Source: Anaerolineales bacterium UBA5797
GTDB lineage: Bacteria; Chloroflexota; Anaerolineae; Anaerolineales; Villigracilaceae
Direction: 5' to 3'
Assembly (NCBI GenBank): GCA_002418205.1
Contig: DIDP01000085.1
Coordinates: forward strand, 22,117 to 86,116
DNA length: 64,000 nt
In this document: positions 24,654 to 33,322 of the stretch, in pieces
Position numbering within the stretch: position 1 is the first letter of the stretch
Layout: each line of letters begins with the position of its first letter
Notes under the pieces: generated by a model
What the model was told of the DNA's origin: nothing
The model's database searches: none
What the model saw: only the letters and a program-made list of their open reading frames with translations
Position numbers and translations under genes: made by a program

Positions 24654-26054
24654 TCAGGATGACTGTTTTGGTTTGACTTCCGGATAGGGGCTTGGGTTCT
24701 CGAACAGGCCGGTTGCCTTGCCCTTTAGAGTCATATCGAAGAACGATAATAGATAATCGTTCAAAATGGCGGTCACGCGTTTTCCGTTGATCGGACCTTT
24801 AAGTCCGAGTTGCGGCGCGAGCGGGGAGAGCAGAGGCAGGTCGGAGAAATCATAGTGCGAAGTCCCATCAATGGAGACAGCGCCGTAAGTGTCTGTGGAG
24901 ATTGAATAGAAGGGATCGAACAATTGGTTGTTGCGGCTGTTCAGGTCGTCTGCCCAGGCCTGGCTGAACATGAAGAACGCGGGTTGCGAGACTCCGCGCT
25001 CCAGGACTTCGTACGATACCGGGCGCATGAACGGATCGAGTCCCAGCAGCGCTTGACAGCGCGCGTCTATGCCGCAAAACTGGATCGCCGCGCCGCCGCC
25101 CGTGGAATGTCCATAAACGCCGATGCGTGAAAGATCGAGTACCTCATAAAACGGACTGCCTGCATCCAGGTTCTGTGCCTGCAAAAAGTCGATTGAAAAT
25201 CCGATATCGCCCGCCCATTGATCCGCCAGTTTGTGTGCCGCGATCTCATATTCATCGTCGGGCGCGCCGCTCGGCAATGCAGCCGGGTTGTTCTTCGCGA
25301 TCGTACCATCTTTGAAGACGGTCACGACTGCACCGTAGGTGTGTTGCACGCCGACGACAACATAGCCGTGACTCGCCAGTTGCAATGCCTGCCCGGTGTT
25401 CTGTGCATTGAATCCGTTCCAGCCGTGAGAGAAGAAGATGATGGGGAATCCGCCCGCCGCGGAGGCGACCCGTGCCTCTTGATACGCCGGTATTTTGACC
25501 AGAGCCAGATGATCGAGGAAGAAAGACGGCATGTCGATGTAGGTTGCAATGGCTGGTGCAAAGATGTCGGCGTTTGCCATCCACGGGGCGCGTGGATCGT
25601 TCGGGCTTGATTCGGCTGGATACCAGATTTGGATGATGAAGCGGCGCGCTTCGTCCTTGCCTGAATACAGTTCTTTGCGGGATTCATCCGTGAGTTCGTA
25701 GATGCGCGTGCCAACCTGGTACGGTCCGCTCGGGGCAGGGATTGAGGGAACCGGCAGTAGAAAGGGCAAAGCCGTCGAAACGGCGAGCAGGATCAGGCTT
25801 GGAATGAGGCGAAACGGTCGTCCCGTCACAACGGGATTTTTGAAAGTCAAAACGCTTAACAGAAATGTCACTGTTGCGAATGCATAAAGCGGGATCATCT
25901 GCCAGCGCGTCCCTTCGATGTTCGCGTGGACCGCGATGACGAGCAGGTCGAGGGCGGGCAGAAGTGCGATGACGGTCGGGCGTTTTTTGCCGGTGAGAGA
26001 CCAGAGCAGATAAACTGTGAGGAGGATGGGGATGAGGGTTTCGAGTGGTCGCAT
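24654..26054 (-). CDS. alpha/beta hydrolase, platelet-activating-factor acetylhydrolase-like, with membrane N-terminus
   Basis: 466 residues. Residues 1-120 hold about four membrane helices; the rest is an esterase domain with IIFFSHGWNGFNAQ (oxyanion loop), the nucleophile elbow GHSTGGGAA, GLDPFMRPV (acid) and SIDGTSHYDFSD (catalytic His), the order seen in PAF-AH type II and related lipases. Substrate probably a short-chain or oxidised phospholipid-like ester, by family only. Starts at 26054, divergent from the spermidine-synthase-like gene with a 47-base gap. Confidence 0.82.
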   Translation of the reverse strand: MRPLETLIPILLTVYLLWSLTGKKRPTVIALLPALDLLVIAVHANIEGTRWQMIPLYAFATVTFLLSVLTFKNPVVTGRPFRLIPSLILLAVSTALPFLLPVPSIPAPSGPYQVGTRIYELTDESRKELYSGKDEARRFIIQIWYPAESSPNDPRAPWMANADIFAPAIATYIDMPSFFLDHLALVKIPAYQEARVASAAGGFPIIFFSHGWNGFNAQNTGQALQLASHGYVVVGVQHTYGAVVTVFKDGTIAKNNPAALPSGAPDDEYEIAAHKLADQWAGDIGFSIDFLQAQNLDAGSPFYEVLDLSRIGVYGHSTGGGAAIQFCGIDARCQALLGLDPFMRPVSYEVLERGVSQPAFFMFSQAWADDLNSRNNQLFDPFYSISTDTYGAVSIDGTSHYDFSDLPLLSPLAPQLGLKGPINGKRVTAILNDYLLSFFDMTLKGKATGLFENPSPYPEVKPKQSS

Positions 26055-26101
26055 AAACAGATTCTACTTGCAAATTGCATCTGCTGTAAAATTGGGTTGT
26101 C

Positions 26102-28222
26102 ATGTTTATCTTTTCGATCAGCATTTTTCTTTCTGCATTTCTTCTCTTCCAGATCCAGCCGATGATCGGCAGGGTGATCCTGCCGTGGTTTGGAGGCACG
26201 CCTGCGGTCTGGTCCACCGTGATGCTGTTCTTTCAGGTTTTGCTCACCGGCGGATACGCGTATGCCTACTGGCTGATCGGCCGCCTTAAACGACAGACTG
26301 TCGTCCATGTTGCGCTGATCACGTCTGCCGTTTTTCTCCTTGCCTTTCTTTCTTTTGTTTGGACATCACCGATCACGCCCGATGCCACCTGGAAGCCCGC
26401 GGATGTCAGCGCGCCGATCCTCGATATTTTCAAACTGCTGATTGTCACGGTTGGCTTGCCGTATTTCATTCTTGCCTCGAACGGTCCGTTGATGCAGGCA
26501 TGGTTCAGCCGCATCTTTCCGGAGCGGTCCTACGCGCGTTTGTACGCCATCTCGAACATCGGGTCACTGCTCGGATTGCTCGTTTACCCGGTGTTGATCG
26601 AACCGTTCCTGACTTTGCGTGAACAAGGCTGGATGTGGAGCGGTGGATTCGTCCTCTTTGGATTGCTTGCTGTTTGGGTTGCGGTTCAAAACGGACGAGT
26701 TACGCCTCCTCCGAAGCCCGCGCCTGATTCCGCTGTGGACAGCCCGCACCCGCCCCCGGCTTTGATGTCGTTATGGATCGTGCTGAGCGCGACCGCGTCC
26801 ATGTTCCTTTTGTCCGTGACGAATCAGATCTCGCAGGAGGTGGCGGTGATCCCGTTCCTGTGGATCCTGCCGCTGGCGTTGTATCTGCTCTCCTTTATCC
26901 TGACGTTTTCCGGTGAACGCGGCTATAACCGCAGGGTCTATTCCGTCCTGTTCGTCCTTGCCACCGCGTTGACCTTGTTCGTCCTGCTCAAAGCGACCGC
27001 CCTGCATGTGTATTGGCAGATACTCGCGTATTGCCTGCTGTTGTTTTCGGCTTGCATGTTATGCCATGGCGAGTTGTATCTCCTGCGTCCCGCCGCGGAT
27101 CATTTGACCACGTTTTATTTGATGGTCTCCATCGGCGGCGCGCTGGGCGGACTCTTCGTCAGCCTGATCGCGCCGGTCATCTTCAATGGGTATTGGGAAT
27201 TTTTCGTCAGCCTGGCGATGACGATGGCTATCCTTCTGTCATTGCGAGGAGGGCAACGCCCGACGAAGCAATCTCCCGCTCATGACGAGGAGATTGCTTC
27301 GGTCGCTTCGCTCCCTCGCAATGACAACTCTGAACGCGCCCGCTTCATCTTCTTCGTCTTCGGATTGGTCACCGCGATGCTGGTTCTGGTCGGGGAATAT
27401 TTTTCGGGTTCGTTATATTCCAGGCGGAATTTCTATGGCGTGATCCGCGTACGCCAGGAACTGGTGGGGGATCCGCCGCGCCCCGCGGTTCTCATGGCGC
27501 ACGGGATCACGGTCCATGGGCTGCAGTTTCTCGGCAAGGACCGCTACCTGCCGACAACCTATTACGTCAGGGGTGGGGGAGCGGGGCTGGCGATCCTCAA
27601 TCATCCGCGTTACGGGCAGGGCTTGCGCGTGGGCATGTTGGGCGTCGGCACAGGGACTTTGGCGATCTACGGTCAGCCCGGAGATGTCTATCGCCTGTAT
27701 GAGATCAATCCTGTGGTGACAGATTTGGCGGAGGGGGGAGGCGGGTATTTCTCGTTTGTCAGGGACAGTCAGGCGGATGTCACGCTGGTGCTCGGCGATG
27801 CGCGCATTTCCCTGGAACGCGAACTTGCCGAAAACGGATCGCAAAAATTCGACGTCCTCGTGCTGGATACGTTCAGCAGTGACTCGATCCCCGTTCATCT
27901 GGTGACGAAAGAAGCGCTGGGTTTGTATCTCGAGCATCTTGCCCCCGATGGGGTCATCGCCGCGCATATCACGAACCTGCATTTGGACCTCCAACCGGTT
28001 TTCTGGCAATTAGCGCAGTATTACGGCTTGAGCATGGTGCGAATCAACTATGAAGGCGACTCAAACGGGGGATATGCCTCGCACTGGATTTTGCTGGCGC
28101 GCGATCCGTCGTTGTTGGATGTCTCTGCTATACAAGAACGTGCGGTCGATTTGAGCGGTTATTCCACGAATATCAGATTGTGGACCGATGATTACAGCAA
28201 CCTGTTCCAGATTTTGAAGTAG
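26102..28222 (+). CDS. membrane-fused spermidine synthase-like protein
   Basis: 706 residues. The first 450 contain about ten to twelve membrane helices of the MFS-like spermidine-synthase fusion type; the C-terminal domain has GMLGVGTGTLAIYGQPGDVY, YEINPVV and DVLVLDTFSSDSIPVHL, an aminopropyltransferase/methyltransferase Rossmann fold. Whether such proteins make polyamines is not established; the Asp residues binding putrescine are not clearly conserved. A family B repeat is inserted in frame at 27237-27326, adding about 30 residues in the loop before the last membrane helix. Confidence 0.88.
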   Translation: MFIFSISIFLSAFLLFQIQPMIGRVILPWFGGTPAVWSTVMLFFQVLLTGGYAYAYWLIGRLKRQTVVHVALITSAVFLLAFLSFVWTSPITPDATWKPADVSAPILDIFKLLIVTVGLPYFILASNGPLMQAWFSRIFPERSYARLYAISNIGSLLGLLVYPVLIEPFLTLREQGWMWSGGFVLFGLLAVWVAVQNGRVTPPPKPAPDSAVDSPHPPPALMSLWIVLSATASMFLLSVTNQISQEVAVIPFLWILPLALYLLSFILTFSGERGYNRRVYSVLFVLATALTLFVLLKATALHVYWQILAYCLLLFSACMLCHGELYLLRPAADHLTTFYLMVSIGGALGGLFVSLIAPVIFNGYWEFFVSLAMTMAILLSLRGGQRPTKQSPAHDEEIASVASLPRNDNSERARFIFFVFGLVTAMLVLVGEYFSGSLYSRRNFYGVIRVRQELVGDPPRPAVLMAHGITVHGLQFLGKDRYLPTTYYVRGGGAGLAILNHPRYGQGLRVGMLGVGTGTLAIYGQPGDVYRLYEINPVVTDLAEGGGGYFSFVRDSQADVTLVLGDARISLERELAENGSQKFDVLVLDTFSSDSIPVHLVTKEALGLYLEHLAPDGVIAAHITNLHLDLQPVFWQLAQYYGLSMVRINYEGDSNGGYASHWILLARDPSLLDVSAIQERAVDLSGYSTNIRLWTDDYSNLFQILK
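27237..27326. repeat. palindromic repeat family B, in-frame copy inside a gene
   Basis: 90 bases: TGTCATTGCGAGGAGGGC at the left and its near complement ending CCTCGCAATGACA at the right, with AAGCAATCTCC / GGAGATTGCTT inner arms. Its length is a multiple of three and the reading frame is open across it, coding for LRGGQRPTKQSPAHDEE and on to ASLPRNDN in the host protein. Confidence 0.9.
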
Positions 28223-28225
28223 CGG

Positions 28226-28513
28226 TTATGCCCCTTCTATGACAACCATGTTCGATTTGGCGTATTTGTGCCGCATGGCGCGGGCTTTGCTGTATTCCGG
28301 CGAGTTAAGCCATGCCTTTGCCTGCTCGATGCTGTCGAATTGAAGGATGACCAGCCGGTTCGGAATCCATTCTCCTTCAAGCACCTCCGTCCTGCCACCG
28401 CGGGCGATGAACTTTCCGCCGTAGGCGGCAACCGCAGGCGGCGAGAGCTTTATGTATTCTTTATAGTTCTCTGCGTCTGTCACTTCGATATCGACGATCA
28501 CGTAGGCGGGCAT
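28226..28513 (-). CDS. DUF1330-domain protein (dimeric alpha-beta barrel)
   Basis: 95 residues, the normal size of the family. AYVIVDIEVTDAENYKEYIK, PPAVAAYGGKFIARGG, EVLEG, LVILQFDSIEQAKAWLNSPEY match DUF1330 throughout. These small ferredoxin-like-fold dimers have no agreed reaction. The stop lies 3 bases from the convergent spermidine-synthase-like gene. It follows the DUF402 gene by 12 bases, so they are probably cotranscribed. Confidence 0.92.
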   Translation of the reverse strand: MPAYVIVDIEVTDAENYKEYIKLSPPAVAAYGGKFIARGGRTEVLEGEWIPNRLVILQFDSIEQAKAWLNSPEYSKARAMRHKYAKSNMVVIEGA

Positions 28514-28525
28514 GGATGCCTCCTT

Positions 28526-29062
28526 TCATTTCCATTCTGCTTCGATATGCGTTGTGTACTTCGAGGGGTAAATTCCTTTGTTGGTTTCTTCAATAAGCCG
28601 CTGCATTGTCTCCCGTGCCAAATCTGCCTGTGCGGCTGTGATCACTTTATTTTCAATCGCCTCTTCGAATTCGTCCCAGTCCAATTCGAGCAGGCGTCCG
28701 TCCGGGAAAAACCAGAGGTCGATGAAGAGGTCGGTCATCTGAATTTCATTTGGTGAAATTCGTATGGCAGGCTCGCCAAGGTCCGAATAGTGACCCAGCA
28801 GTGTGCCGTCCACTGCACGGAATTCCAACAGGTTGAATGGCTCGTTAAAGAAGTACACTTTGGAGATCGTTCCAACCTGCTGTCCCGGCTGGATCAACCG
28901 TTGCGCCACAAGGGATTCGCTCAACCTTGCTGAAATATCTTCGGGCAGGGTTTTGAACGTCCGCAGGCAGGTTTCGTCCTGTGCGTAAAAATCCTCCTCG
29001 TAATAGGTTGTTTCCTTGCCAGGGCGGATGTATTCGATGCGGACGAGGTCTCCTCGTTTCAT
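28526..29062 (-). CDS. DUF402-domain protein (FomD/YgaC-like nucleoside diphosphate phosphohydrolase fold)
   Basis: 178 residues. The C-terminal two thirds show FNLLEFRAVDGTLLGHYSDLGEPAIRI cut at the barrel core, DLFIDLWFFPDGRLLELDWDEFEEA (acidic metal-binding cluster) and a final helix, as in DUF402 proteins. Known relatives include FomD, which hydrolyses a CMP-conjugate, and bacterial nucleoside di/triphosphatases. The order of Asp and Glu residues supports a metal-dependent phosphohydrolase, but the substrate is not known here. First gene before the DUF1330 gene. Confidence 0.8.
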   Translation of the reverse strand: MKRGDLVRIEYIRPGKETTYYEEDFYAQDETCLRTFKTLPEDISARLSESLVAQRLIQPGQQVGTISKVYFFNEPFNLLEFRAVDGTLLGHYSDLGEPAIRISPNEIQMTDLFIDLWFFPDGRLLELDWDEFEEAIENKVITAAQADLARETMQRLIEETNKGIYPSKYTTHIEAEWK

Positions 29063-29082
29063 GGTGTTCCCTCCCGTTCACT

Positions 29083-29113
29083 GCTCCCGCATAGGCCAAG
29101 CCCATGCGGGAGC
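29083..29113. terminator. hairpin between TrhA-like and DUF402 genes
   Basis: Stem GCTCCCGCAT / ATGCGGGAGC with an 11-base loop. A T-rich stretch follows only on the plus strand, so for the minus-strand genes it is an imperfect terminator or a transcript-stabilising hairpin. Confidence 0.5.
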
Positions 29114-29122
29114 GTTCTGTTT

Positions 29123-29761
29123 TTATATCGCCACGCCCAGCACGGCGACAAAGTGTGCGGCGGCGGCGAGCATCACGAAGATATGCCAGATTTCATGGAA
29201 CCCGAATTTGCCGGGGAAAAAATTAAAGATTTTGGTGATATAGACGATCGCTCCGAGCGTGTAGATCACTCCGCCCGCGATCAGCCATCCGATCACCCAT
29301 GCAGGCAGCACCGCAAGCATCTGTCCAATGGCGGCAATGCACAGCCAGCCCATTACCAGATAAATGCCTGCATTCAACCAGCGCGGCGCACGGATGTAGA
29401 ACACCTTGACGATGATCCCGATCAAAGCCAGCGACCAGATGATGCTCAACATGCCCCACTTCCAAAAGCCTGAGAAAGCGTTGACGCAGAACGGGGTGTA
29501 TGTTCCCGCGATCAACAGGTAGATGGCGGAATGGTCGATCTTGCGAAAGATCTCGAGCGCCTTATCCTTGACGTGCACCATGTGATACGTGGCGCTGGCG
29601 GAAAACATGGCGATCAGGCTGAGCCCGTAGATCGTGAGTGAGATGATCTTGGCGGGGGTGCTCCAGCCGACGATCAGCAGGGCGACCAAGCCTGCCAGCC
29701 CCAGCGCCGCGCCGACCCAATGTGTGATGCTGTTTACGGGTTCACGAAGTTTCTTGAACAT
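29123..29761 (-). CDS. trhA: hemolysin III / TrhA family (PAQR) membrane protein
   Basis: 212 residues with seven predicted membrane helices. Family motifs: REPVNSITHWVGAALG at the start, SATYHMV (helix 2 His), RKIDHSAIYLLIAGTYTPF, and GFHEIWHIFVMLAAAAHF with the zinc-binding His pair. PAQR proteins have a zinc site of three His and one Asp, all seen here. Bacterial members affect membrane energetics and fluidity; the 'hemolysin' name is historical. No close partners in an operon. Confidence 0.92.
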   Translation of the reverse strand: MFKKLREPVNSITHWVGAALGLAGLVALLIVGWSTPAKIISLTIYGLSLIAMFSASATYHMVHVKDKALEIFRKIDHSAIYLLIAGTYTPFCVNAFSGFWKWGMLSIIWSLALIGIIVKVFYIRAPRWLNAGIYLVMGWLCIAAIGQMLAVLPAWVIGWLIAGGVIYTLGAIVYITKIFNFFPGKFGFHEIWHIFVMLAAAAHFVAVLGVAI

Positions 29762-29803
29762 GGTTTTCCTGTTTCCAAGTGAGAGTCGCCAACGAGATGA
29801 CAG

Positions 29804-30547
29804 TCACTTCTTCTTTGCAACAATGATGATTAACATGCCTGATTGTACATCGAGCACATGTGTTTCGACTTCAAATCCTGATTCGACGAACGGCTCCTGC
29901 AGTTTTTCCTGGATGCCCTTCAGCGCAGCGGACGGCGCCTGACCTGTGACCTGATACAGCCACGATAGAAATCGATTCTTCGGCAACGCAATCGGCAGGA
30001 CGACAAACCTGCCTCCGTTTGACAGGCATCTGCCCGCCTCTGACATCGTCACCGGGTCAACAAAATATTCCGATGGAAAGGTCGCAACGATCGTGTCGAA
30101 CGCCTCGTCGCGGAAGGGGAGTTGTTGGGCAATCCCGCGTGCCAAATTGATCTGCGCGTAGCCAGATTGAGATCGATTGGGCTTTGAAGGCGAAGTTTTT
30201 ATCTTCGAAATCGGAGGAGTCGTTTCTGTCAGCCTGCGCTTGGCGAGACGACTCATCGGGGCCGACTCATCCATCCCAATGGCGACCAGGTTCCGGCTTA
30301 GCAGGACGCGCTGCAAATGACCGGGTCCGTGACCGATCTCCAGAACTTGGGTCCCCTTGATGAAGGAGACCACCTCCAGGATCCAGTCGTTCCACCGCCC
30401 AAATGAAACAGCCGCCGCGACCATGTCGTAGGCGAATGCGAATTGATGGTAGAGGAGGTGGAAAAAAATCCGGAGCAGGGCGCGCACGGGTGCAGGCAGT
30501 TGCTTTGTGAACAAAACGAGGGTTTGACCGGAGCCAAACCCTCGCAT
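29804..30547 (-). CDS. class I SAM-dependent methyltransferase (UbiE/Methyltransf_11-like)
   Basis: 247 residues. An N-terminal helical part (LYHQFAFAYDMVAAAVSFGRW) typical of UbiE/COQ5-related enzymes, motif I VLEIGHGPGHLQ, motif II IGMDESAPM, and LPFRDEAFDTIVATFP (motif IV). Between motif II and the next strand there is an insert of about 20 residues rich in Ser, Pro and Lys (PPISKIKTSPSKPNRSQSG) not expected in the fold. It starts 14 bases after the YtxH gene. Substrate unknown. Confidence 0.85.
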   Translation of the reverse strand: MRGFGSGQTLVLFTKQLPAPVRALLRIFFHLLYHQFAFAYDMVAAAVSFGRWNDWILEVVSFIKGTQVLEIGHGPGHLQRVLLSRNLVAIGMDESAPMSRLAKRRLTETTPPISKIKTSPSKPNRSQSGYAQINLARGIAQQLPFRDEAFDTIVATFPSEYFVDPVTMSEAGRCLSNGGRFVVLPIALPKNRFLSWLYQVTGQAPSAALKGIQEKLQEPFVESGFEVETHVLDVQSGMLIIIVAKKK

Positions 30548-30561
30548 GTTGGAAGTTCGCC

Positions 30562-30906
30562 TTATGCGGCAGGCGCTTCGTCAGATTTCTTTGGCTTGCG
30601 AAGCGACTCGACCGCGGTCTTGCCGCGTTCGCGTACATCATCATAGACTTCCTTGCTGCGTTCGCGGAGCTGCTTGGCAAGTTCGTCGGCGCGGGCGCGG
30701 GCTTCCTGTGCAGTGGCTTCGGCGCGTGCCAGCGCCTCTTCCGTCGACTGCTGGGCTTTATCGCGCAGTTCAATGGATTTATCCTTGATTAATGCGCGCG
30801 TCTCCTCACCGGATTGGGGGGCGAACAGCAGGGCTACCACAGCGCCGGTAAGCCCGCCAACGATGAACCCTACGAGAAAGGCGCCAAATTCATCACGATC
30901 AGACAT
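30562..30906 (-). CDS. YtxH-domain (gas-vesicle-like, stress-associated) membrane protein
   Basis: 114 residues from the ATG at 30906, which has AAGGAGG in front; longer in-frame starts lack one. A glycine-rich hydrophobic helix (FLVGFIVGGLTGAVVALLFAP, residues about 9-29) is followed by SGEETR and a long Ala/Glu/Arg amphipathic helix (about 35-100), the standard YtxH design. These proteins are peripheral or single-pass and linked to envelope stress. It lies downstream of a DUF948-like membrane protein gene, a common pairing. Confidence 0.9.
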   Translation of the reverse strand: MSDRDEFGAFLVGFIVGGLTGAVVALLFAPQSGEETRALIKDKSIELRDKAQQSTEEALARAEATAQEARARADELAKQLRERSKEVYDDVRERGKTAVESLRKPKKSDEAPAA

Positions 30907-30986
30907 AGAAACCTCCTTAATGGTTGTTGGTAATATTACGTCCTGAGCGGGTGAAGTCTTGCGGTCGAAGGACATCCGTGCAGTAT

Positions 30987-31027
30987 GCTCGCGCTTCGAC
31001 TGCGCTATACTCCGCTCAGCGCGGTAT
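30987..31027 (-). repeat. repeat family C, copy 1
   Basis: Read on the minus strand: ACCGCGCTGAGCGGAG, then TATAGCGCAG and TCGAAGCG. A close relative lies at 59627-59660. Located between the DUF948-like and YtxH genes. Confidence 0.6.
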
Positions 31028-31031
31028 ACAC

Positions 31032-31490
31032 TTATTTCTTCCGAATGCCCATTAATTCTAACATACGGTACAAACCTGCCAGATAGCCGTTCAGTTTGAT
31101 GACAGGTTCTACGACATTCTCGCCCAAAAATTCCGCCGTGCCGCGCAGGTTATTGACCGTATCCGTGGTGGCTTTGAGGATCGGCTTGACCTCGTTTTGC
31201 AGAAGGTTGATCAGGCTTGCCAGCTGCACGACCAGGACGATCAGAGCCACGCCGATGACCAGTGACTCGAGCGCCACGACAATGATGAAGATGTCGCGGA
31301 TCTTATCGGTGGGGGTCGCGGGTTGCAGCAGGAAGTAGATCGCCACGCCCAACAGGATCAGCAGGACCACCGCGCCAATGGTGATGCCGATGATGGTCCT
31401 TCTCATCTGCTTTTCCTGTTCGCGCTGTGCGGCGAGTTCTTCAGGCGAGGGCGTTTGCGTGGTATCTGGTATTGATTGTGGTGTTGCCAT
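31032..31490 (-). CDS. DUF948-like membrane protein
   Basis: 152 residues. Two hydrophobic helices (about 30-54 and 65-90) flank a short loop; the remaining C-terminal part has LINLLQNEVKPILKATTDTVNNL, an amphipathic helix with the repeated T-x-x-T-v-x-N-L pattern of DUF948 proteins, and ends EPVIKLNGYLAGLYRML. DUF948 genes commonly precede YtxH genes, as here. Function unknown; probably envelope associated. Confidence 0.75.
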   Translation of the reverse strand: MATPQSIPDTTQTPSPEELAAQREQEKQMRRTIIGITIGAVVLLILLGVAIYFLLQPATPTDKIRDIFIIVVALESLVIGVALIVLVVQLASLINLLQNEVKPILKATTDTVNNLRGTAEFLGENVVEPVIKLNGYLAGLYRMLELMGIRKK

Positions 31491-31632
31491 AGGTTGATTA
31501 TAGCATAGCCAATTATGGTTGTTTCATGCCCGGCGGGGAGACTTCATCGACGGATGCTCTCCAAACGGTCATAAAGGATCCGTTAATGTTTTTCTTGACT
31601 CTGCGTATTATTGAGGGTATTATAGCATAACA

Positions 31633-31646
31633 ACCGACCGTTCGGT
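31633..31646. promoter_or_regulatory. probable TetR-family operator
   Basis: ACCGACCGTTCGGT, a near-perfect inverted repeat 12 bases before the ATG of the TetR-family gene. An A/T-rich GGTATTATAGCATAA stretch just before it may hold the -10 (TATTAT about 31618-31623). Binding there would block transcription of the fatty-acid operon. Confidence 0.65.
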
Positions 31647-31657
31647 AGGGAGCATCC

Positions 31658-32221
31658 ATGACCAGAGAAGATATCCTCGATGCCGCAGCACAGGTCTTTC
31701 GCCAGAAGGGATTTCACGGCGCGTCCATGAATGATATTGCCGAGGCTGTGAACCTGCAGAAGGCGAGTCTGTATCATCATGTATCATCCAAGCAGGAGAT
31801 CCTGCTGGCGCTGCTCGATCAGGCACTTGTCCTCCTGCTTGAAAAAATATCCCCGCTGAGCGTACAAGCCATCCCCGCAGATAAAAAATTGCAGCAAATG
31901 GTTCGGGCTTATCTGTGCATCCTGTCAGATAACACGGACCTTGCGGCGGTCCTGCTCTTCGAACATCGTTCGCTCGAACGCAGGCTGCATGCCCGTCATG
32001 TGCCGAACCGTGATAAATTCGAATCGTTGTGGCGCGAAGTCATTTCGGAGGGAGTCCGCGCCAGGCTGTTCAAATGTGACAATCCTGCACTTGCCACGCG
32101 CGCCCTGCTTGGCATCATGAATTGGACCATCACCTGGTATCGTCCGGACGGCGAATTAAGCATCGAGCAGATCGCCGACCAGTATTCGAATTTGCTCTTG
32201 AATGGTCTGCTGAAAAAATGA
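31658..32221 (+). CDS. TetR/AcrR-family regulator of the beta-oxidation operon
   Basis: 187 residues. The N-terminal HTH has ILDAAAQVFRQKGFHGASMNDIAEAVNLQKASLYHHVSSK in two pieces (helix 2 and recognition helix QKASLYHH), followed by a helical ligand-binding domain similar to KstR2/FadR-type TetR proteins. It precedes and overlaps by four bases the MBL-fold gene and leads the acyl-CoA dehydrogenase, thiolase and SCP2 genes. An acyl-CoA thioester as inducer is likely from context and family; not shown by the sequence. Confidence 0.9.
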   Translation: MTREDILDAAAQVFRQKGFHGASMNDIAEAVNLQKASLYHHVSSKQEILLALLDQALVLLLEKISPLSVQAIPADKKLQQMVRAYLCILSDNTDLAAVLLFEHRSLERRLHARHVPNRDKFESLWREVISEGVRARLFKCDNPALATRALLGIMNWTITWYRPDGELSIEQIADQYSNLLLNGLLKK

Positions 32222-33264
32222 CCGATCATCCTGTACCTGCCGTGTTCGAAACCGCGGGCGGGACGAAGGTCCACCGAATCCCGCTCCAGGCCTTCCCAAA
32301 TTTCTGGGCGTTTGCTTACCTCGTTCAGGCAAAAGCGGGAAACTTCCTCATCGATACCGGCTCCGGCACGGATCTCTCCCATGAAGACCTTTTGAGCGGA
32401 TTGCAGCAGGCGGGAATCCAACCCTCGGAATTATCCTGTATCTTATTGACCCACGCCCACATCGATCATTATGGCGGGCTTTCCAAACTTAAACCTCTTA
32501 CAGATGCAAAGATCGGTGTCCATGAATTGGATGTGCAGACGGTCGCACATCACGATGCCAGGCTGGCATTGATCGGACGCCGCCTCGCCTCCTACCTCGC
32601 CGAAACCGGCCTCGCTGAAGAGACGCGTGAACAGCTCCTCGGAATCTACCGTTTTACCAAAGCCATCTATCGGTCGGTCCCCGTGGATTTTACCTACGAA
32701 TCAAAAGACATGCAGGTCGGGCCGTTTGAATTGGTCCATCTGCCGGGACATTGTCCGGGTCACGTTGTGATGCGGCTGGAGGATGTCCTCTTTTGCGGCG
32801 ACATGGTCGTAGATGGTGTCACCCCGCACCTATCCCCCGAATCCATCAATCCTTATAGTGGGCTTGATCATTATCTTACTTCGCTGGAGAAACTCAAGCA
32901 ATGGGCGGTTGGGGCGCGACTCATTCTGAACGGACATGACGATCCCATTACCGATCTGTCCGCAAGCATCGAATTGACCCGCCAGCATATTATCCGCCGC
33001 ATGAGTCGCGCCTTGCAAGCCTTGCATGAACCCCTCACCATATCGGAAGTGTGTACTGCCATCTATGGCGGGATGTCTGGCTACAACCAGTTGCTTGTCA
33101 TGGAAAAGACCGGGGCGTACATCGAATATCTTTACGAGCATGCCATGATCGAAGTCACCAACCCCGAGGAAGTGGAGCAGGGTTCGCCGGCGCGATATCG
33201 CAGGCTTCGCGAAATCCCCGACGAATTGATCCTTTCGAAGGAACATACGAACGTTATTGCATGA
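32218..33264 (+). CDS. metallo-beta-lactamase-fold hydrolase with C-terminal winged helix
   Basis: 348 residues starting at the ATG that overlaps the TetR stop (ATGA). The metal motif THAHIDHYGG (His79, His81, Asp83, His84) is followed by LPGHCPGHVVMRL and FCGDMV (His and Asp ligands) and NGHDDPI. The last 90 residues form a helical/winged domain as in LACTB2-like and related thioesterase-type proteins. In a beta-oxidation operon a thioester (acyl-CoA or acyl-glutathione) hydrolase is a fair guess. Confidence 0.88.
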   Translation: MTDHPVPAVFETAGGTKVHRIPLQAFPNFWAFAYLVQAKAGNFLIDTGSGTDLSHEDLLSGLQQAGIQPSELSCILLTHAHIDHYGGLSKLKPLTDAKIGVHELDVQTVAHHDARLALIGRRLASYLAETGLAEETREQLLGIYRFTKAIYRSVPVDFTYESKDMQVGPFELVHLPGHCPGHVVMRLEDVLFCGDMVVDGVTPHLSPESINPYSGLDHYLTSLEKLKQWAVGARLILNGHDDPITDLSASIELTRQHIIRRMSRALQALHEPLTISEVCTAIYGGMSGYNQLLVMEKTGAYIEYLYEHAMIEVTNPEEVEQGSPARYRRLREIPDELILSKEHTNVIA

Positions 33265-33322
33265 ACTAATGGATGGATGATGGATCAATTTCCATACTCA
33301 ATGAAAGGAGAAAGGAGCGAAT

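Noticed and set aside
27237..27326. Frameshift or true coding loop in the spermidine-synthase-like gene
   Set aside because: The frame is intact and the bases match a dispersed palindrome at two other places, so a repeat insertion explains it better.
29123..29761. Haemolysin toxin function
   Set aside because: The family is named hemolysin III for historical reasons; the sequence is a PAQR membrane protein with a zinc site, with nothing to suggest a toxin.
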